64,000 nucleotides of DNA from Entophlyctis helioformis (GCA_025526915.1 JAHLKH010000029.1:124001-188000), one strand, 5' to 3'; counted from the stretch's first letter, positions 24,073 through 37,144 are shown. The notes: generated by a model not told the origin, from the letters alone. A program made the numbers and translations.

Positions 24073-25256
24073 ATGGACATTGCAGACGGCCGTGTGTCGC
24101 TGTTTGCGTTCTTTGCAGCGTTTGTCATATCGCTGGCCAGCTACATCTTTATCGAGGTGCGTTCCCAGCCGGCTTCATTCCGATCGCATTCCAATGCATT
24201 GGCGCATTGGCATGTGATGGCGATATCGCGGCACGCCTAATCTTGGCAGCGTCTGCCTGCCCAAACATTGCCGTGGCGCTCTGATGGCCAACCTTTTCGG
24301 TTTCTTATCGCTGACACGATGATACCATCCCGCGCGCTGTGCCTCCTTCACAGACATGCCAAAGCCTATATGAGAAGGGCGAATTGAGCGAGTCCTGGAT
24401 CCCGTATCTCCGCTTCTACTTACGCGACCCCAAACCAGCACCTGTTCCCACACCACAGCAGCCTGTACCCACACACACCACCACATCGCGCGCCACATCG
24501 CCTCTCGCGTTTGTGTCGCGGGTGTTCTGGTCCGAGGCTGCCGTTTCGTCTCCGTCCTCAACACAGACACCATCGTCATCGGCGCCTAGATCCTCTACAC
24601 CGCAGCCGGCCAAACACGTTAGTTTTTCCCAAGGGAGACTCGACAAGCACGCGGGATACGCTGACAAAACACCGGCATTCTCACCGCAACCCGCACCGCC
24701 AGGCACAGCATCGAATATCCGCGTCGCGCATATCAACGTCCCCACACCGGTCATTGACATTCCCGGCGGGCTTGCCACCTCGACACGGCCACAGTCGTCG
24801 TCGTCGGCCTCCCAGCAGCCCCTATCCACTGCCGGCATCAAACCGTCCAGCACAGCCGCCCTCGCAACGCTCGCCTCGCTTGCCTCTCTTCACCAGCAGC
24901 CTTCCGCCCCACACGCCGACATACACGCATCCGATCCCGCCGCGTCGCCAACCGATCTCCAAGCCTCGCCCACACACAAACCAGCGCTCTTCAAACGCAA
25001 GCAGCCACCGTCATCGCCACCGCCCGTTGTCATCACCCCAGAAAACGTCCTCGACCACATGCCCTTTATCGTTGCCCTGCCGTTCAGGGTCGCCGACACC
25101 GCCTGGGACATGGGCGTGTGCACGACGGCTCGCGCTATCAATATCGGTCTCGCGCCGGCCCGCTTCACGTCGCGCATCGTCGGCTACAATGTGGCGGCTG
25201 TCGCGGCTGTCGTTCGTGGTGGCATCAACCGCGTCTCGGCTGCCACGTCGCGCTAG
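24073..25256 (+). CDS. single-pass membrane protein, Ser/Pro-rich, unknown function
   Basis: Not recognised. Two exons (24073-24156 and 24354-25256, phase 0) give 328 residues. The first exon is a hydrophobic N-terminal segment, VSLFAFFAAFVISLASYIF, that reads as a signal anchor. The second begins TCQSLYEKGELSESW and continues as a disordered Ser/Pro/Thr-rich stretch of about 220 residues. The last 70 residues look folded and amphipathic: LDHMPFIVALPFRVADTAWD, then ARAINIGLAPARF and NVAAVAAVVRGG. The intron has a clean GT-AG and removes 197 bases. Topology suggests a small membrane-anchored protein of the secretory pathway or an organelle. Confidence 0.65.
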
Positions 25257-25839
25257 TCCCTGTTTCTCTGTCTCTCGTGCGATGTGTGTTTATGTGTGCC
25301 ATTCTCTCGCTCCCCCCCTTTTTACTTGCTTTTGCCTGATCCTTGTCGGCTTGTCGTTTTGCGTGCATCCGTAGCACACCCACGATCGCAACAACAAGCC
25401 CTCCACGTGTCTGCCGTTCTTCCGGCTCTCCAGCCTCCACATTCATGGCATGCGAGTCGTGTCTTTAGTCAACAAAAACGTCAAAAAAAGTAACACAAAG
25501 GGCATGCACGCCATTATGTTATGCGATGGTGTGGAAGAGTAGGAAGAAGAAAAAGTAGAAGAATAAGGGTGGCTGGAATGCGAGGTGGATCAAGCAGATC
25601 AAGGGGTGAGGGGGATCAATGTCAAGCTTCGGGAAGAGAACGGAGCCGAGCAAGAAAGTGGGGAGGAATGCCAAGACTAGTGCGCTCAGATACGAGAGCA
25701 AAGAGCGAAAGGAAAGCGATACTGGGAATGGTGTAGGACGGACAGGTGCTGTAGAGCCGTGCTTCTTGAGTCGGTGTAGTGTGTCTGGTGGGCTGCTATG
25801 GATCCGGCGAGGGGGCGGTTGAAAGGGACAGGCCTTGAA
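25257..25839. other. convergent intergenic region, no gene seen
   Basis: 580 bases between two converging genes, locally AT-richer than the surroundings, with A-rich stretches near 25,480 and 25,545. It probably holds both 3' untranslated regions. I see no structured RNA or reading frame worth calling. Confidence 0.5.
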
Positions 25840-26414
25840 TTAGTAGATGGGCATGGGCGGGTAGTCGGACGGCGGAAGACCAGCAGACTGCGGCGTCGAC
25901 GGAGAATCGGAGCCTGCGCCAGAGACGGACGTGCCAGGGGCCGCATCGTCCATGTTGCAGTCCTCGCCCATGTCAGCGCTGCCTCGTCTGTCCATGGCAA
26001 GTTGGGTCGCCGCACCGGCGCCAGCCAGCTGCTGCTCCTGGCGCTTGCGCTCGAGCAGCCCTCTCAAGCAGGCAATAACCTTGGACTCGATCGTGTCGAC
26101 GGTCGTGTGGATGAAGCCCTGCGTCTGGTCGAGCTGGGTCTCGAGCGCCTTTGTCTTTTCGTTGAACGCGCCGAGGACAATGTCTGGCGTTTGGTGGCAG
26201 GCGGCCAGCTTCTCGTACCGCTCCTGCGTCAGCGACAGGTCCTGGCGGAAGTTTTCAATCCAGCTGCTGTAGTTGGCCACGCGACGCCGTTGCTCCTCAA
26301 AGCTCTTGACCTCGCGTTGGATGCGCTGCTCGTCGGTCAGGGGGACGTATGGGGCAGGGCGGGACGACTGAGCGGCCGATGATGCCGAAGAGGTTGACAG
26401 CAGGGGCACACCAA

Positions 26415-26451
<37 letters not shown>

Positions 26452-28922
26452 GGACTCCAAGTCGGTGCTCGCGCGAGGGCCGCGCGACACGGGCTTGGGT
26501 GGAGCAGGCTCGGCAATGGCAGTGCGGCGTGCACGCTTCCCCGTGTCGATGGGCTGCGACAGCTTGCGCTTCTGGCCGGGTCTGGCCGTATCCGCAAAGG
26601 GCGACGTTGCTGACGACGGAGAGGGGAGGGGCGGCAGGTTGGACGACACGCGACGCTGCTGGTGCGGGGGCAAGGAGGCGCGGGCGGCCGACTCGTCCGA
26701 GGCGTCGACGGGCGGAGGCTGGAACAGCACCTGCGGCTCGTTCTCGTCGATCAGGTAGCGCTCAAAGTGCGAGGCCTCCTGGTCTTTGGTGACGTCGATG
26801 TCGATGGGTCTGAAGGTGCGGCCGTGGCGGGTGCGGCCGTGGGCGAGGCAGTTGGATCGGACGGCGAAGCGGTGGCCGCAGCCCTTGATGGGGCACTGCG
26901 GGGCAGACGGGGGGCGAGGCGTGTGAGACATGGCATGGCATGGCATGGCATGGCATGGCATGGCATGGCATGCGGGGCGTGCTGTGAGACATGCGGGGCG
27001 AGGCAGACGAGGGCACACGCACCATGAACGGCTTCTCGAGGGTATGTGCACGCATGTGCTCGAGCATGCGCTGCTGGTACTGGAACGACTGCACGTTCCA
27101 GCAGCCTTCCCAGCGGCAGCGCAGCGCAGACTCGCGGCCCGACCTGTGGTGTTGCGTGTGTGCGTAGTTGTGTGCGTAGTTGTGTGCGTAGTTGTGTGTG
27201 TCAGTGGCGGCTGGATGTGCGGCGTGTGGCTGCAGCACGTCTGAAGCAGGCGGCACCACCACCACGCAGGCACCACCATGCAGGCATCACGCGTTCGCAG
27301 ATCTGCACAGCGACACAAGGCCGACGCCTCCTTGGCTGCTCGGCTGCTCGGCTGGTCGGCTGGCGGGTCGGCTGGCGCACTGCATCAATCACATGGCGCA
27401 TTCGGCGCATTGGACGAATGCGATGCCTGCGATGCCTGCGATGGGCAGATGGGCAGATGGGCAGATAGGCAGACAGACATAGACACAGACACAGACACAG
27501 ATAGACACAGACGCTTACTTGGCAGTCCATGGCAGGTCCTGCAGATGGGCATTGGCGTGCAGCACCAGGTTCTTCTGCGACCCGCAGTCGATGCCGCAGT
27601 TGCCCCAATGGCACACAAAGTCGACGGGCGGCCCTGCAGGCGTGCTGGGCGTCGAGCCAGATGCAGGTGCAGATGCAGAAGCAGACGGTCCGGGCGTGCC
27701 CGTTGGCGAGCTGGCTGCAATGGCGGCCGTCGGAGGCTCGGCGGCGCTTGCATCGGCAGCAGCGTCAGAGGCAGGCTGCTGGCGCTGTTTTGCGTGCAGC
27801 AGCAGCGACGAATGGTCGTTGAGCGACAGGCCGTGCGGGTGCGGGTGCGGTGCCAGATGCGCCGGGTGGGGCGGCAGGTGGGCTGGCGTGGGCGTGGGCG
27901 TGGGCGGGGGCGTGGGAATGGGCGTGCTGGACGGCCTGGGCATGCGGGACGTCCCCGTCGAGGCCGCCCGTGTGGTGCTGGTGCGGGCTCTCTGCAGCAG
28001 GCGCAACCGACAGCGCTGTCCCGCTCAGAACGTCTGGATCAGCAGCCATTCCGCCTGGGCCCGCAATGGCTGCCGCCGACGCTGGCGTGGCCGCCGTTGA
28101 AGTGGCGGCGGAGAGCGACGGGGCCGATTCGAGCGGGTGGGGCGGGGGCGGGCCGTGCATGGCGACGGTGTGGGTATGGCCCGCAGATGCATGCGCCGAG
28201 GATGCAGACGACGATGACGACGGCGACGGGGTCGCAATGGCAGATGCCTGCTGCTGGTGCTGCTGGTGCTGCTGCTGCTGCATTCGGCCCTTTGTCGGGG
28301 CAATCGTCGGTGGTGTGGTCAGATGCACGTCGTCATCGCTGGTGCTCAAGGGCGGCATCGCAGATGGGCGAGAACTCGAGGAAGAACCGCGTGCGGGTGG
28401 GTCGTGCTGGCCGGCGGCCATTGCAGACGCCATTGGAGGGCTGGCGTTCAACTGCGTCTGTTGCGAAGACGACGACGACGACGAGGACGACGAGGACGAG
28501 GACGACAACGACGACGCATTCAACGGCTGCGACGGCTGCACATTGCTGCCGGCAGCAGCACCGCATGCGCCTGGCCCACCTGCCAGCACACCACCGCTGC
28601 TGCTGACACGCAGATGGTCCGCCACGTCAGATAAAGGCGACACGGGGTCTCCAAGGGCATTCGCTGCATTGGCAGAGCCGTCCGAACCGGCCGCAGCAGA
28701 GCCAGCCGCCGAACCGCCTCGGGAGAGCGACACGGCCGCGACAGCCAATGCAGGCGCCAGCACGGGCGACGAGACTGTGGCCGCGCTCGCAGATGCATTG
28801 GCACTGGCGTCGGGCGAAATGGCGCTTGCAGGGGCCATTGCAATGTCGCTGACGCCAGCTGCAACGGCCGTCATTGTTGTTGGGTGTGACTGACTCGACG
28901 TGTGGTTGAGATTGCCGAGCAT
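25840..28922 (-). CDS. C2H2 zinc-finger transcription factor (three fingers)
   Basis: A probable DNA-binding regulator, read on the minus strand. The first exon (start near 28922 or 28874) is a long Ser/Ala/Gln/His-rich region typical of fungal activation domains. Three C2H2 fingers follow, each on its own exon: CHWGNCG...HANAH near 27,600; CRWEGCW...HMRAH near 27,080; CPIKGCGHRF...HGRTRH near 26,890. All have four residues between the cysteines, as in GLI/ZIC-type fingers. After the fingers come a basic KRKLSQPIDTGKRARR stretch (possible nuclear signal), a poly-Asn run (AAC repeats at about 26,413-26,451) and a coiled coil (DEQRIQREVKSFEEQRRRV). The frame changes between about 28,040 and 27,990, probably by an intron of about 40 nt. 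No orthologue is named. Confidence 0.75.
26929..26972. repeat. (TGGCA)n pentanucleotide repeat
   Basis: Nine or so uninterrupted copies of the pentamer lie in the intron between the second and third zinc-finger exons. A similar GCATGG repeat occurs at about 29,085-29,120. Confidence 0.9.
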
Positions 28923-29169
28923 GTTCGATGCGATGGGGAAAGCCAGATCTGAATGTGCCCAAACGACTTTATTGTGGCATCTGGCATGCCGATGGCGTGT
29001 CGATGGCATGGCATGGCAGCATGTGGACGGCAGCATGTGGACGGCAGCATGTGGACAGCGACTGGCCGGCGACTGGCCGGCGACATGTGCATGGCATGTG
29101 CATGGCATGTGCATGGCATGCAGATCAAGCAACACGCAGCACAGGTGGGTATGTACAGGATCGCGACGG

Positions 29170-29726
29170 TCAGCGTGGCCGAGACGACGCTTGGTGCAGC
29201 AGCTGGTGTTGCTGTTGCTGGACAATGCCCTCCAGCCACGCAAGCCGGCTCTTGATAGCTTGCCTTGCATCGCAGCCGTTGGCGATCGCCGTGCGAATCA
29301 GTCCCATGAGCACACACACACAGCCGTTCAACAGGCAGATCTACTCGGCCATCGGCAATGCACTCACAGCTGGCTGGCCAGTCGCTGCACCGTCTCCATA
29401 TCCTCCATCACATCGTCGACATGCTGCACAAGCTGCGACGTCCGAAACACATTCTCGTCCACCGCCTCGCACAGCCTGTCGACGGCATACGCATGCACTT
29501 GCACGCTCTCGAGCGTATGGCCAGCCACGTCGTGCAGCTGCGTCTGCAGGCGCTTGACCAGCTGCGCAAGCTCGGTGCCTATCGTCTCGGCCTGCCGCTC
29601 AATCTCGTCCAGCAGCGACGGGTCGAGCGGCACGCTGAAGATGCGGTCCTTGAGCACGGGCGTCGACAGGCCAACGGCCGACGCTGGCGACGATGCCGAC
29701 GAGCCAAATGACAGCGAGAATGACAT
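29170..29726 (-). CDS. BORCS6: BORC complex subunit 6 (BORCS6/lyspersin) homologue
   Basis: A subunit of BORC, which in animals recruits Arl8 to lysosomes and drives their movement. Two exons (29726-29368 and 29263-29170, phase 2) give 150 residues. The conserved helical part is clear: ERQAETIGTELAQLVKRLQT, then HTLESVQVHAYAVDRLCEAV, then EDMETVQRLASQLQAIKSRL. It ends in a Gln/His-rich tail. Length and helical layout match the conserved domain of the family, lacking the long animal N-terminus. I chose MSFSLSFG at 29726 as the start, because the frame upstream overlaps the region before the attractin-like gene. The fungal function is inferred. Confidence 0.8.
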
Positions 29727-29816
29727 GGGCCGGGAAACCCGCCGATCGCTCGGTTTTGAGCGCACCCCAGCGGCATCGCAACTTGCCCAGCCAGCCAATC
29801 TGCCAACTGCTCGTCC

Positions 29817-32800
29817 ATGTCTGCATCACGCCTCCCACCTGCCCTGCTGCAGAGCCATCGGGCAGCCGGCCCTTCTCAGAGTCGTCCTTGGCAAGATGCC
29901 GCCACCACTGCCCGAAAGCAAGCAGGCGCAGGCGCAGCCGCGACAAGACCCACACGCTCGCACGCGTCCATCTGGTGCCAGCCAAGCGCCGCGTCGTCGT
30001 GGCTCTTGGTCGCTCTTGTCGTCGCAATGTCCGCCCACATTGCCCAGTCGGCTGCAGCTGTCCCCCAGAGCGTCCTTGCCCTGCCATGGTGGCCGTCGCG
30101 CTCGCCGGCAGCTCCTTGCTCGGGCACTTACAACATCACGGCCACAGGCTCAGGCGTCATTGCCCATTCGTCCGCCCTTGGATCTCCGTACGCTAATGGC
30201 CAGGTCTGCGAATGGACCATCTCGACATCGCTGCCCAACCATCGCATCAAGGCGCGTCTCTCCTTCTCTCCCCCTCTCTCTCCCCTCCCATCTTTTTACC
30301 TGCCGTGCCTGCCTGCATGCATGCATGCTTGTACATCAAAGGCCGCTGACACGCCGCTTGGCACGACCACAACAGCTTGTCTTTAACCTCTTTGCCACAG
30401 AGTGTGGGTGCGTTCTCGCGTGCCGTGTGGACAAGCACCCACGATCATGCCTGCAGGCTGACTGTACATCCCCACGCGTGCGTGTCTGGCACCAGATGGG
30501 ACTATCTCTACATCTTTGACGGACCGACAACCTCATCCCCGCTCACTGCCACTCTGTGCGGCAACCGATCAACCGACTATGGATACGACGACCTCTTTGT
30601 CTCGTCATCCGCATCGCTGACCGTCAAGTTTGTCGCCGACTCGCTTGTCTTTTCTGACGGATTCATTGGCATCTTCACGGCATTTGGTATGCCTGGCTGT
30701 CTTGTATTCGGCGGCTGGCACGCATGCTAACTCGCGTGGTCGCAGATACAAGCTCGAGCTGCACCGTCGACTCTGATTGCAAGAATGGCGGCTCCTGCTC
30801 TGGCAGTGTTTGCGTCTGCGGCCCATCGTACACGGGCGACTTTTGCCAGACACGTGAGCACACCATCCCGTTTGCTGCGTGGGCTGGCTTTGGTGCTGAC
30901 ACGCTGGGCTGGCGTCCTATCAATGCAGAGTCGAATGGCGTGACGTTCAGTCCCCGCGAGCGGCATAGCGTTGCATACGACGCAACGGCTGACGTAAGCG
31001 CAATCCATCGGATATGAGGGTGCACATTGCCACTCGGCTGATCGTGTCTGCTGTAGGTCATGTACCTGACGTTTGGACGCACTTTTGCGGTCGTCACGTG
31101 GCCTGAGCTGGGGGACTTTTGGAGCTACAACTTTGGTTCGTCGCACACTCCTGCTGATCAGACTCGCCTTGGCCACTGACCACATCCAATCCGTCTGCAC
31201 ATCCAGCGACGCAGGCTTGGTCGCTACTCACGCCTACCAACAGCGCCAATGCGCGTCCTGCTGCAAGGCGAGTCATGGCCAGACAGCCATGCACATGTGC
31301 CTTGGTCCTGACAGACGGTTGTTGCATTTATGCTGCAGGAGTGGCCATTATTCATGGGTATCGAATGGCTTGCTGTACATCTATGGCGGCGTGGTTCGAA
31401 ACAGCGCTGTCCGCGACATGTGGCGATACAGTCCAAGTAGGAACAGCACCATCGTGATCCATGCGCTGGCAATCCGTGTGGGCCACTGGCCACTGACTCA
31501 TCTTTGTGTACGGGCAGTCACCAATGCTTGGACACAGCTGTTGCCGCGTACAAGTGTGGTGCCGCCATTGTCGCAGGACGCGACGTACGTTGTGACGCCG
31601 GGATCCACGCCGTCGTCGTTCAAGCTCTACGCCATGGGTGGCTATGTCGACTCAAGCAGCTACACTCGTTCGCTCTACGTCTTTGACTCGGGTGCGTGCT
31701 GGCATGTACGCCAATCACATGCCAGCCACAGAGCCACTGACACTGCCGTGATCTCTCTCTCTCTCTTTCTGCAGACTCCATGTCGTGGACGCTGCTGTCG
31801 CCATGCCCCTCTGGCATTGGAGGCGGTGCCGCCGTCTACCACCCGGCCACGCAGACCATCCAGATCGTGACTGGATACCCCATCACGTACTCGCCCAGCC
31901 TCGCGGCCAACATCCAGCTCGTGTACCAGTACTCGATCCCCTCCGACTCGTGGGCAACGTGGTCGTCGCAGGCTCTGTCGCACAACCGATACAGGTCGCA
32001 GGCCGTGTATGTCGCGCCAGACTACGCGCTCGTGTTTGGCGGGCTGGAGAAGGGGTGGGACGAGACGCGACTGGGCAACGATTGTGTGTCGGGCGAGCTG
32101 CAGCTGCTTGATCTGGGTAAGTCGCCCGTTCTGGCACACCAGTGCCATGTGTGCACATTCAAAAGACTATCTGCTGACTGTACCGTGAACTGTATGGCTA
32201 GCATGTGGATCGTGGTCGCACTACAGCGAGCCGGCCATCAGAAAGTTCCGTCGCAGCGGGTTTGGCATGCTGGTTCGCAACCAGATGCAGCTCGTACTGG
32301 TGGGCGGATACGACGGCCAGCTGCACAACGATCTTGTGCAGATCGATCTATCCCTTCTGCCCGCGCCGTCCGTTGCGCCACCGGCATCCAACGAGTGCGG
32401 GCTTGTATCGAGCAGCCTGTCGTTCCCAGCTGGATGCACAGCGACCAAGAACCGCGACCAGTGCAGAGGTATGTATGCGACATGACCAAAGCAAGCCACT
32501 CCCACTGACCGCTTTGGCGCGATGTAAATCAACAGCGTCCACCTACTGCTCGTTTGGCACTACGTGTTCAACATGCACGCTGCAGCCCAACTGCAACTGG
32601 TGCAACTATGCTTGTGGATACGACAACTCGACTGCGCCACTGCCTGGCCTCCAGTTCCCCATGAACTCGCCGTCCACGCCCGTGTCGTCTGGATCAACCT
32701 GGTTCGGCCTGTGTCCTGCAAACATTCCAGTTGTCGCCAGCGCGGCATTGTGCCCAGCCGTGCCACAGCTTGCGCCTGCGATTCCGATGGTGGAAAGCGT

Positions 32801-34107
32801 TGCGTATGGCGGGTTCACAGACTTTGTCTTTCGCATCGACCAGCCGTACATGGGTCAGTTTGTCACGACAGCCGTCACGACGCACTTGGTTCGACGGCAG
32901 ATGGATCGCTGACACACTGCCACGCAAACTGCACTTGCAGATCTGAACATTATGCTGTCGTCTGTCACGCCGCGCGACGCACAACTCCGAGTCACGCTTC
33001 TCTCTGTGCGTCCCTACACGCCAACATCGGTTAACGGCACACTTGTCCAGAAGGCGTCCGACCCCACACGCATCCTCGGCACACAAACCATTCGCGTCTC
33101 TTGGCTCAACAACCAAGGCGTCCTCTTTTCCCAGTCGTCGTCACCACCACCGTTTCCGGCCATCTCTCCCACTGATCCGCAGTACGGCACCACAGCAGAC
33201 TTTACCATCCTTGCCATGTACTCGATGCCGCTCTCTGACGGCACCACCATCTCCAACAACTTCAAGCTCGCCGACCTGTTCAACCTGTTCCTCATCTTTG
33301 GCTTCTCCGTCTTCGTCACGGTTGCGGTCGCTCAGATCCTGTCGCGTGTGCGTCGGCACAACCATGTCCACGACCTTGTCATGCTCGAGACGCGTGCACT
33401 CGCAAACTTGCCGAGCGAGCCTCCGACGCTCTACACTGTCAAGCTGGATCTGAGTGGTATTGCCAAGCCGACCACGCGACTGACGAGCGTGACCAGCCTG
33501 ATGAGCGTGGGAAGTGGTAGTGGCGGTGGCGGTGGCGGCATGCACTGGCGAGCCTCGGCGCGAAAGAGTATTGTTGATGCGTGGAACAGTGCTCGTGGTA
33601 GCGGCTCGGCGATCCTGCGATCAGCGTCCATGGCCCTGGGGTTCACACCACACCGCTACGTGAGTGGTCATCTCTTGTCATCAGTGCGACCCTTGTCTGT
33701 GCATTGACTCGCACTGACTTGGCGCTACCCCAAACCAGCCGATTGCTGCCGAGCAGTTGGCCGGGTTCCGACGGCCGCTCGACCCGGTCACCCCCGTCGC
33801 TGTGGTATGCACCACGTACCTTGTGGTGCATCCTGGTGCTGAGCGATACGTGCATTCGGGCGACCTCCCGCCCATGTCATTCGCGACACGCATCGTCCAC
33901 AGCGGTGCCCCTGACCGCCATCCGCAGATGCGCAAGTCCGTGGCCGACAACGCGACCTTCAAGACCGCCGGCAGACACTCGTCGACGGCGCAAGTCCGCC
34001 GCCAGCCGTCGTGGCTCGCGGCTGGGCTCGAGCGTGCGGCGTCGTGGTTGCCTGGACAACAACGCGCGTCACACACCGACCGGTTGCCCATGACGCAAAT
34101 CTACTGA
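29817..34107 (+). CDS. attractin-like membrane receptor: CUB, EGF, kelch, PSI, TM
   Basis: A multi-exon type I membrane protein. The N-terminus has a hydrophobic signal-like segment (SSWLLVALVVAMSAHIAQSA). A CUB domain follows (CSGTYNITATGSG... CEWTI, then GWDYLYIFDGP across an intron at about 30,407-30,492). An EGF-like module sits near 30,770-30,850 (CKNGGSCSGSVCVCGPSYTG). Kelch-type repeats run from about 30,950 to 32,360 (GGVVRNSAVRDMW, YAMGGYVDSSSY, LVLVGGYDGQLHNDLVQ). A PSI module is near 32,550 (CSTCTLQPNCNWCNYACG). One membrane span lies near 33,275-33,345 (LFNLFLIFGFSVFVTVAVA), with a 250-residue cytoplasmic tail ending MTQIY. This order is that of attractin and MEGF8, which act in cell-surface signalling in animals. 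Some exon joins, mainly around 30,250-30,400, are not resolved. Confidence 0.82.
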
Positions 34108-34538
34108 GCATCCCCACATGTCACCTGTACCATGCCCACCTTGCCAACCCACACACCTTCCCGCCTCTGACTGTCTGTTCTTTTGATGGATCGTGTAATA
34201 GATGTCTTCATTGAAGCGTGGTGGGTCGATTGCACGGCGTCGCTGTCGACCTGTTGGCCAGGTGTGCCAGCAGGACATGCCCGGTCCAGCTCCGAGTGGA
34301 AAGACAGACAGTCGAGTGACAGAGGAGACAGAGTGATAGAGAGAAGGAGAGAGAGAAGGAGAGAGAGAGAAAATAACAAAAGTGTGTGAACAAGTGACGG
34401 TCATGGGGCGGTGGACGCAGCGGGCACGAGGCAAGGCAGACTGAGCGTGGTGGGGAGTCGGGTTGGATCGGAACCGGGTCAGACGACGAGCATGATGGTA
34501 CATGGAGGGGTACGCGGGGGGGCCACGAGCGATGGTGA
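34108..34538. other. convergent intergenic region with GA-rich tract
   Basis: About 430 bases between the 3' ends of the attractin-like gene and PACRG. It contains a GAGA-rich tract at about 34,320-34,375. No gene is seen. Confidence 0.5.
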
Positions 34539-35019
34539 TCAGACACGCGACAGGACACTCTCGTATGTGGGCACCATGTACTTGATGTTGATGAACGCGT
34601 CCTCGCCGCCCGTGAGCTCAAACTTTTCGAGAGTCTCTTGTATCAGGTCGCCAATGTTTTCACGCTTTTGTTGCGAGTAGTAGATGCCGTCGCCAATGTT
34701 GACTAGCAGATCCGGCGGGCGGTCACCAGCCATTCACGCAGGCGTCAGCGTTGGAGACAGCCGGCAGCGCACGGATTCATGGAGAATGGTGGCAAGGGAA
34801 ACCCACCGTTCTTGTTCTTGAAGAGGTTGAAGATGGGCAGGATCTGGCGGTAGTAAGGGACGAGTGCCTCGCCCACCATGTCTGCAGACTCGACCAGATG
34901 CTGGAGCACCTTGAGCGTCGTTGTGATCACCTGGATGTTGCGTGTGTTGAGCGCCTCTGCATCCACCCCAGACCAGCACGCGCAGCCGTTGTTGCCATCA
35001 TGTCAGTGATTGCTCCACA

Positions 35020-35058
<39 letters not shown>

Positions 35059-36296
35059 ATTGTACAGCAGCCCGCATACGAAACAAACTCACTCTTGATT
35101 GGGATGATGAGCTGGGGCACGACCGGCAAGATCTTGTTGCCGCCCTTGTCAAGCAGGTCGTGGATGCCCTGTCTCGCCAGAAACGCAAACGGCTCTTCGG
35201 TCTCGCACAGGCCCGAAAAGAACAGGGGCAGGTAGTGGTGGTAGTCGAGCTTCTCGATATCGACCTGCGATCGCACGAGTGTGGATGGGTTGTCAAGGAA
35301 ACCGGCCAAATGCATGTCAGTCGGGGTGAACGTGGCACGATTGACGAGAGACGACGTCGTGCCTTCCAGTTGATCTTGTTGCCCTTGGCGTCATGGTTCA
35401 CCGAGATGGGGAAATCGCCGCGGTCGTACAGCTTGCGGAAGCCTGTTGGCCAGGGACGATTGCAGCGCGTCAGTTTAGTGTCACATTTCTCGAGCGAGTC
35501 ATGTGAGACGGAACAGCTCCACAAAACACGGCCGGTGATGCATTGGATGCATGGCATGCATGGCGGCGCGAGATGGATGGCGGGTGAATGAGGGTGTTTG
35601 CATGGCAACGAGAACATACTCGTCTTCTCCTTGTGCTTCTCGCTGAACGGATCCTCTGTTGACCGACGACGGCCCAGATGCAGGCGGAGGGGCCAGGCAG
35701 GCAGACACACGGGGGCGGAGATTGCGAGAAAATGCGGACATTTTGACGAGTGGCAGAACGCGGCGCGTCGTGTTGGAGTGGCGGATTCGCGTGTTTTTGG
35801 GCATGGCAGCGAGCCGGTTTGGAAAGCGGCGACGGGGCAAAACGTGCAGCGAGACAAGCAGCGGCATGGGGCGTGCCAAGGGTCAGTCATGAGCAAGAGG
35901 AGCAGGCAGGCGGAGCGGCAAAGACAGCAGAGCTGCTGAAGAGCATGGCAAGAGGGGTGGCCACGCAGAGATTGCACCGAACGGACAAGACGGGAAGTCG
36001 GCAAGAGGGCGGGGAGGGACACGGCGGATAAGAAAATACAACTTACGTGGCTTGCTGGGCTGTACAGCCGTCTTCCGAGGCAGGAAAGCGCCGGCCTTTG
36101 GCGGGCTGGACCCTGGCGGGGCAAAGTACCCGCCGGCACCGGCAATCTTGCGGTTGCCCGCCCGCTTGCTGGCATCGGGGCTCTGGGCGCCAGGAATGTC
36201 GCGCGGCGCAGACCGGCTTGGCTTGCCATGGGCGTCGCTCGCGCCACCGGCGTCGTGGTCAAGGTGCTGTGGGTGCTGTGTGTGGACCTGCATCAT
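34539..36296 (-). CDS. PACRG: parkin co-regulated gene protein, axonemal inner-junction protein
   Basis: PACRG joins the A and B tubules of axonemal doublets, so this gene implies a flagellated stage. Six exons give 283 residues with matched phases: 36296-36047, 35655-35620, 35442-35363, 35264-35093, 34956-34807 and 34702-34539. Family landmarks in order: [113 protein letters not shown], ending [13 protein letters not shown]. The first 90 residues are a variable Pro/Ser-rich head. The third intron starts with GC (35362-35361) rather than GT; no nearby GT keeps the frame. A CA repeat (about 35,019-35,055) lies in the fourth intron. An in-frame Met pair begins the protein. Confidence 0.96.
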
Positions 36297-37144
36297 GCTG
36301 GGCGTGCTACTGTGTATGCTGGCGACGCGAGGGGTTTGGGCTGATTTGCTTGCGTATCTGTCTGTGTGTCTGTCTATCAGTCTGTCTGTCTGGATGCCTG
36401 CTGCTGCGTTGCGATGCCGCTCGTCCACAAGATTCGTATCGGGGCAAGTTGCCTGAAAATGGCCACATCGCACTGACTTGCCGCGCATTTCGATTTCGCG
36501 TGCTCACTGAGGTGTGTGAACGATACCCATTCGAGACGCACTGACAGACTGCGCAGCGGCAGGCGGCTGGACGGAAGGGCGGGCAGGCGGGCATGCACCT
36601 GCGCAGTGGGCGGCAGGCTTGGCGGCGGGATGGCAGGCACGCAGGCTGTGCGGACCGCCTGGCCGTCTTGCCCGCTGCCTGCACGACCCTCGCTGCCGCT
36701 TCCACGGCCCCATTCTTCCACGGCAACGTGCGAGCGTGCGAGCGAGCGTGCTTTCGAAGGGCTGCCGGGCTGTGTCAGTGCCGATGACGCTGTCGGTGCC
36801 TGGCAGTTGGCGTGGGCGGTGGTGTGGCAGCAGCAGCAGCACACTGCCAGCCGCCATGCTCAGCCTATCGGTCATCCATCCATCCATCCATCCATCCATG
36901 CCGCCCAGCATGCTTGCAGCGCATCTCCGCAAGCAACGTGGCAACGGTCGCTCATCGATGCTTGGCTTCGGCTGCCAGGGTTGGGCAGCGCACGGCGCTT
37001 GTTCCGCGGCCCAATAGTCTGCCGCCTGCCGCCTGCCGCCGATGCTGATATGACGACTGGCTGACTGACGAATGACGATCTGCCAGGCAGTCACACCACA
37101 CACCACACACCACACAACACCACACAACACCACACAACACCAAC
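36297..37144. promoter_or_regulatory. divergent promoter region PACRG / RAB5
   Basis: About 850 bases between the divergent starts. It includes CATC tetranucleotide repeats (about 36,876-36,898) and a CACAACAC repeat right before the RAB5 ATG (37,095-37,142), which would form its 5' leader. No TATA box is evident. Confidence 0.5.
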
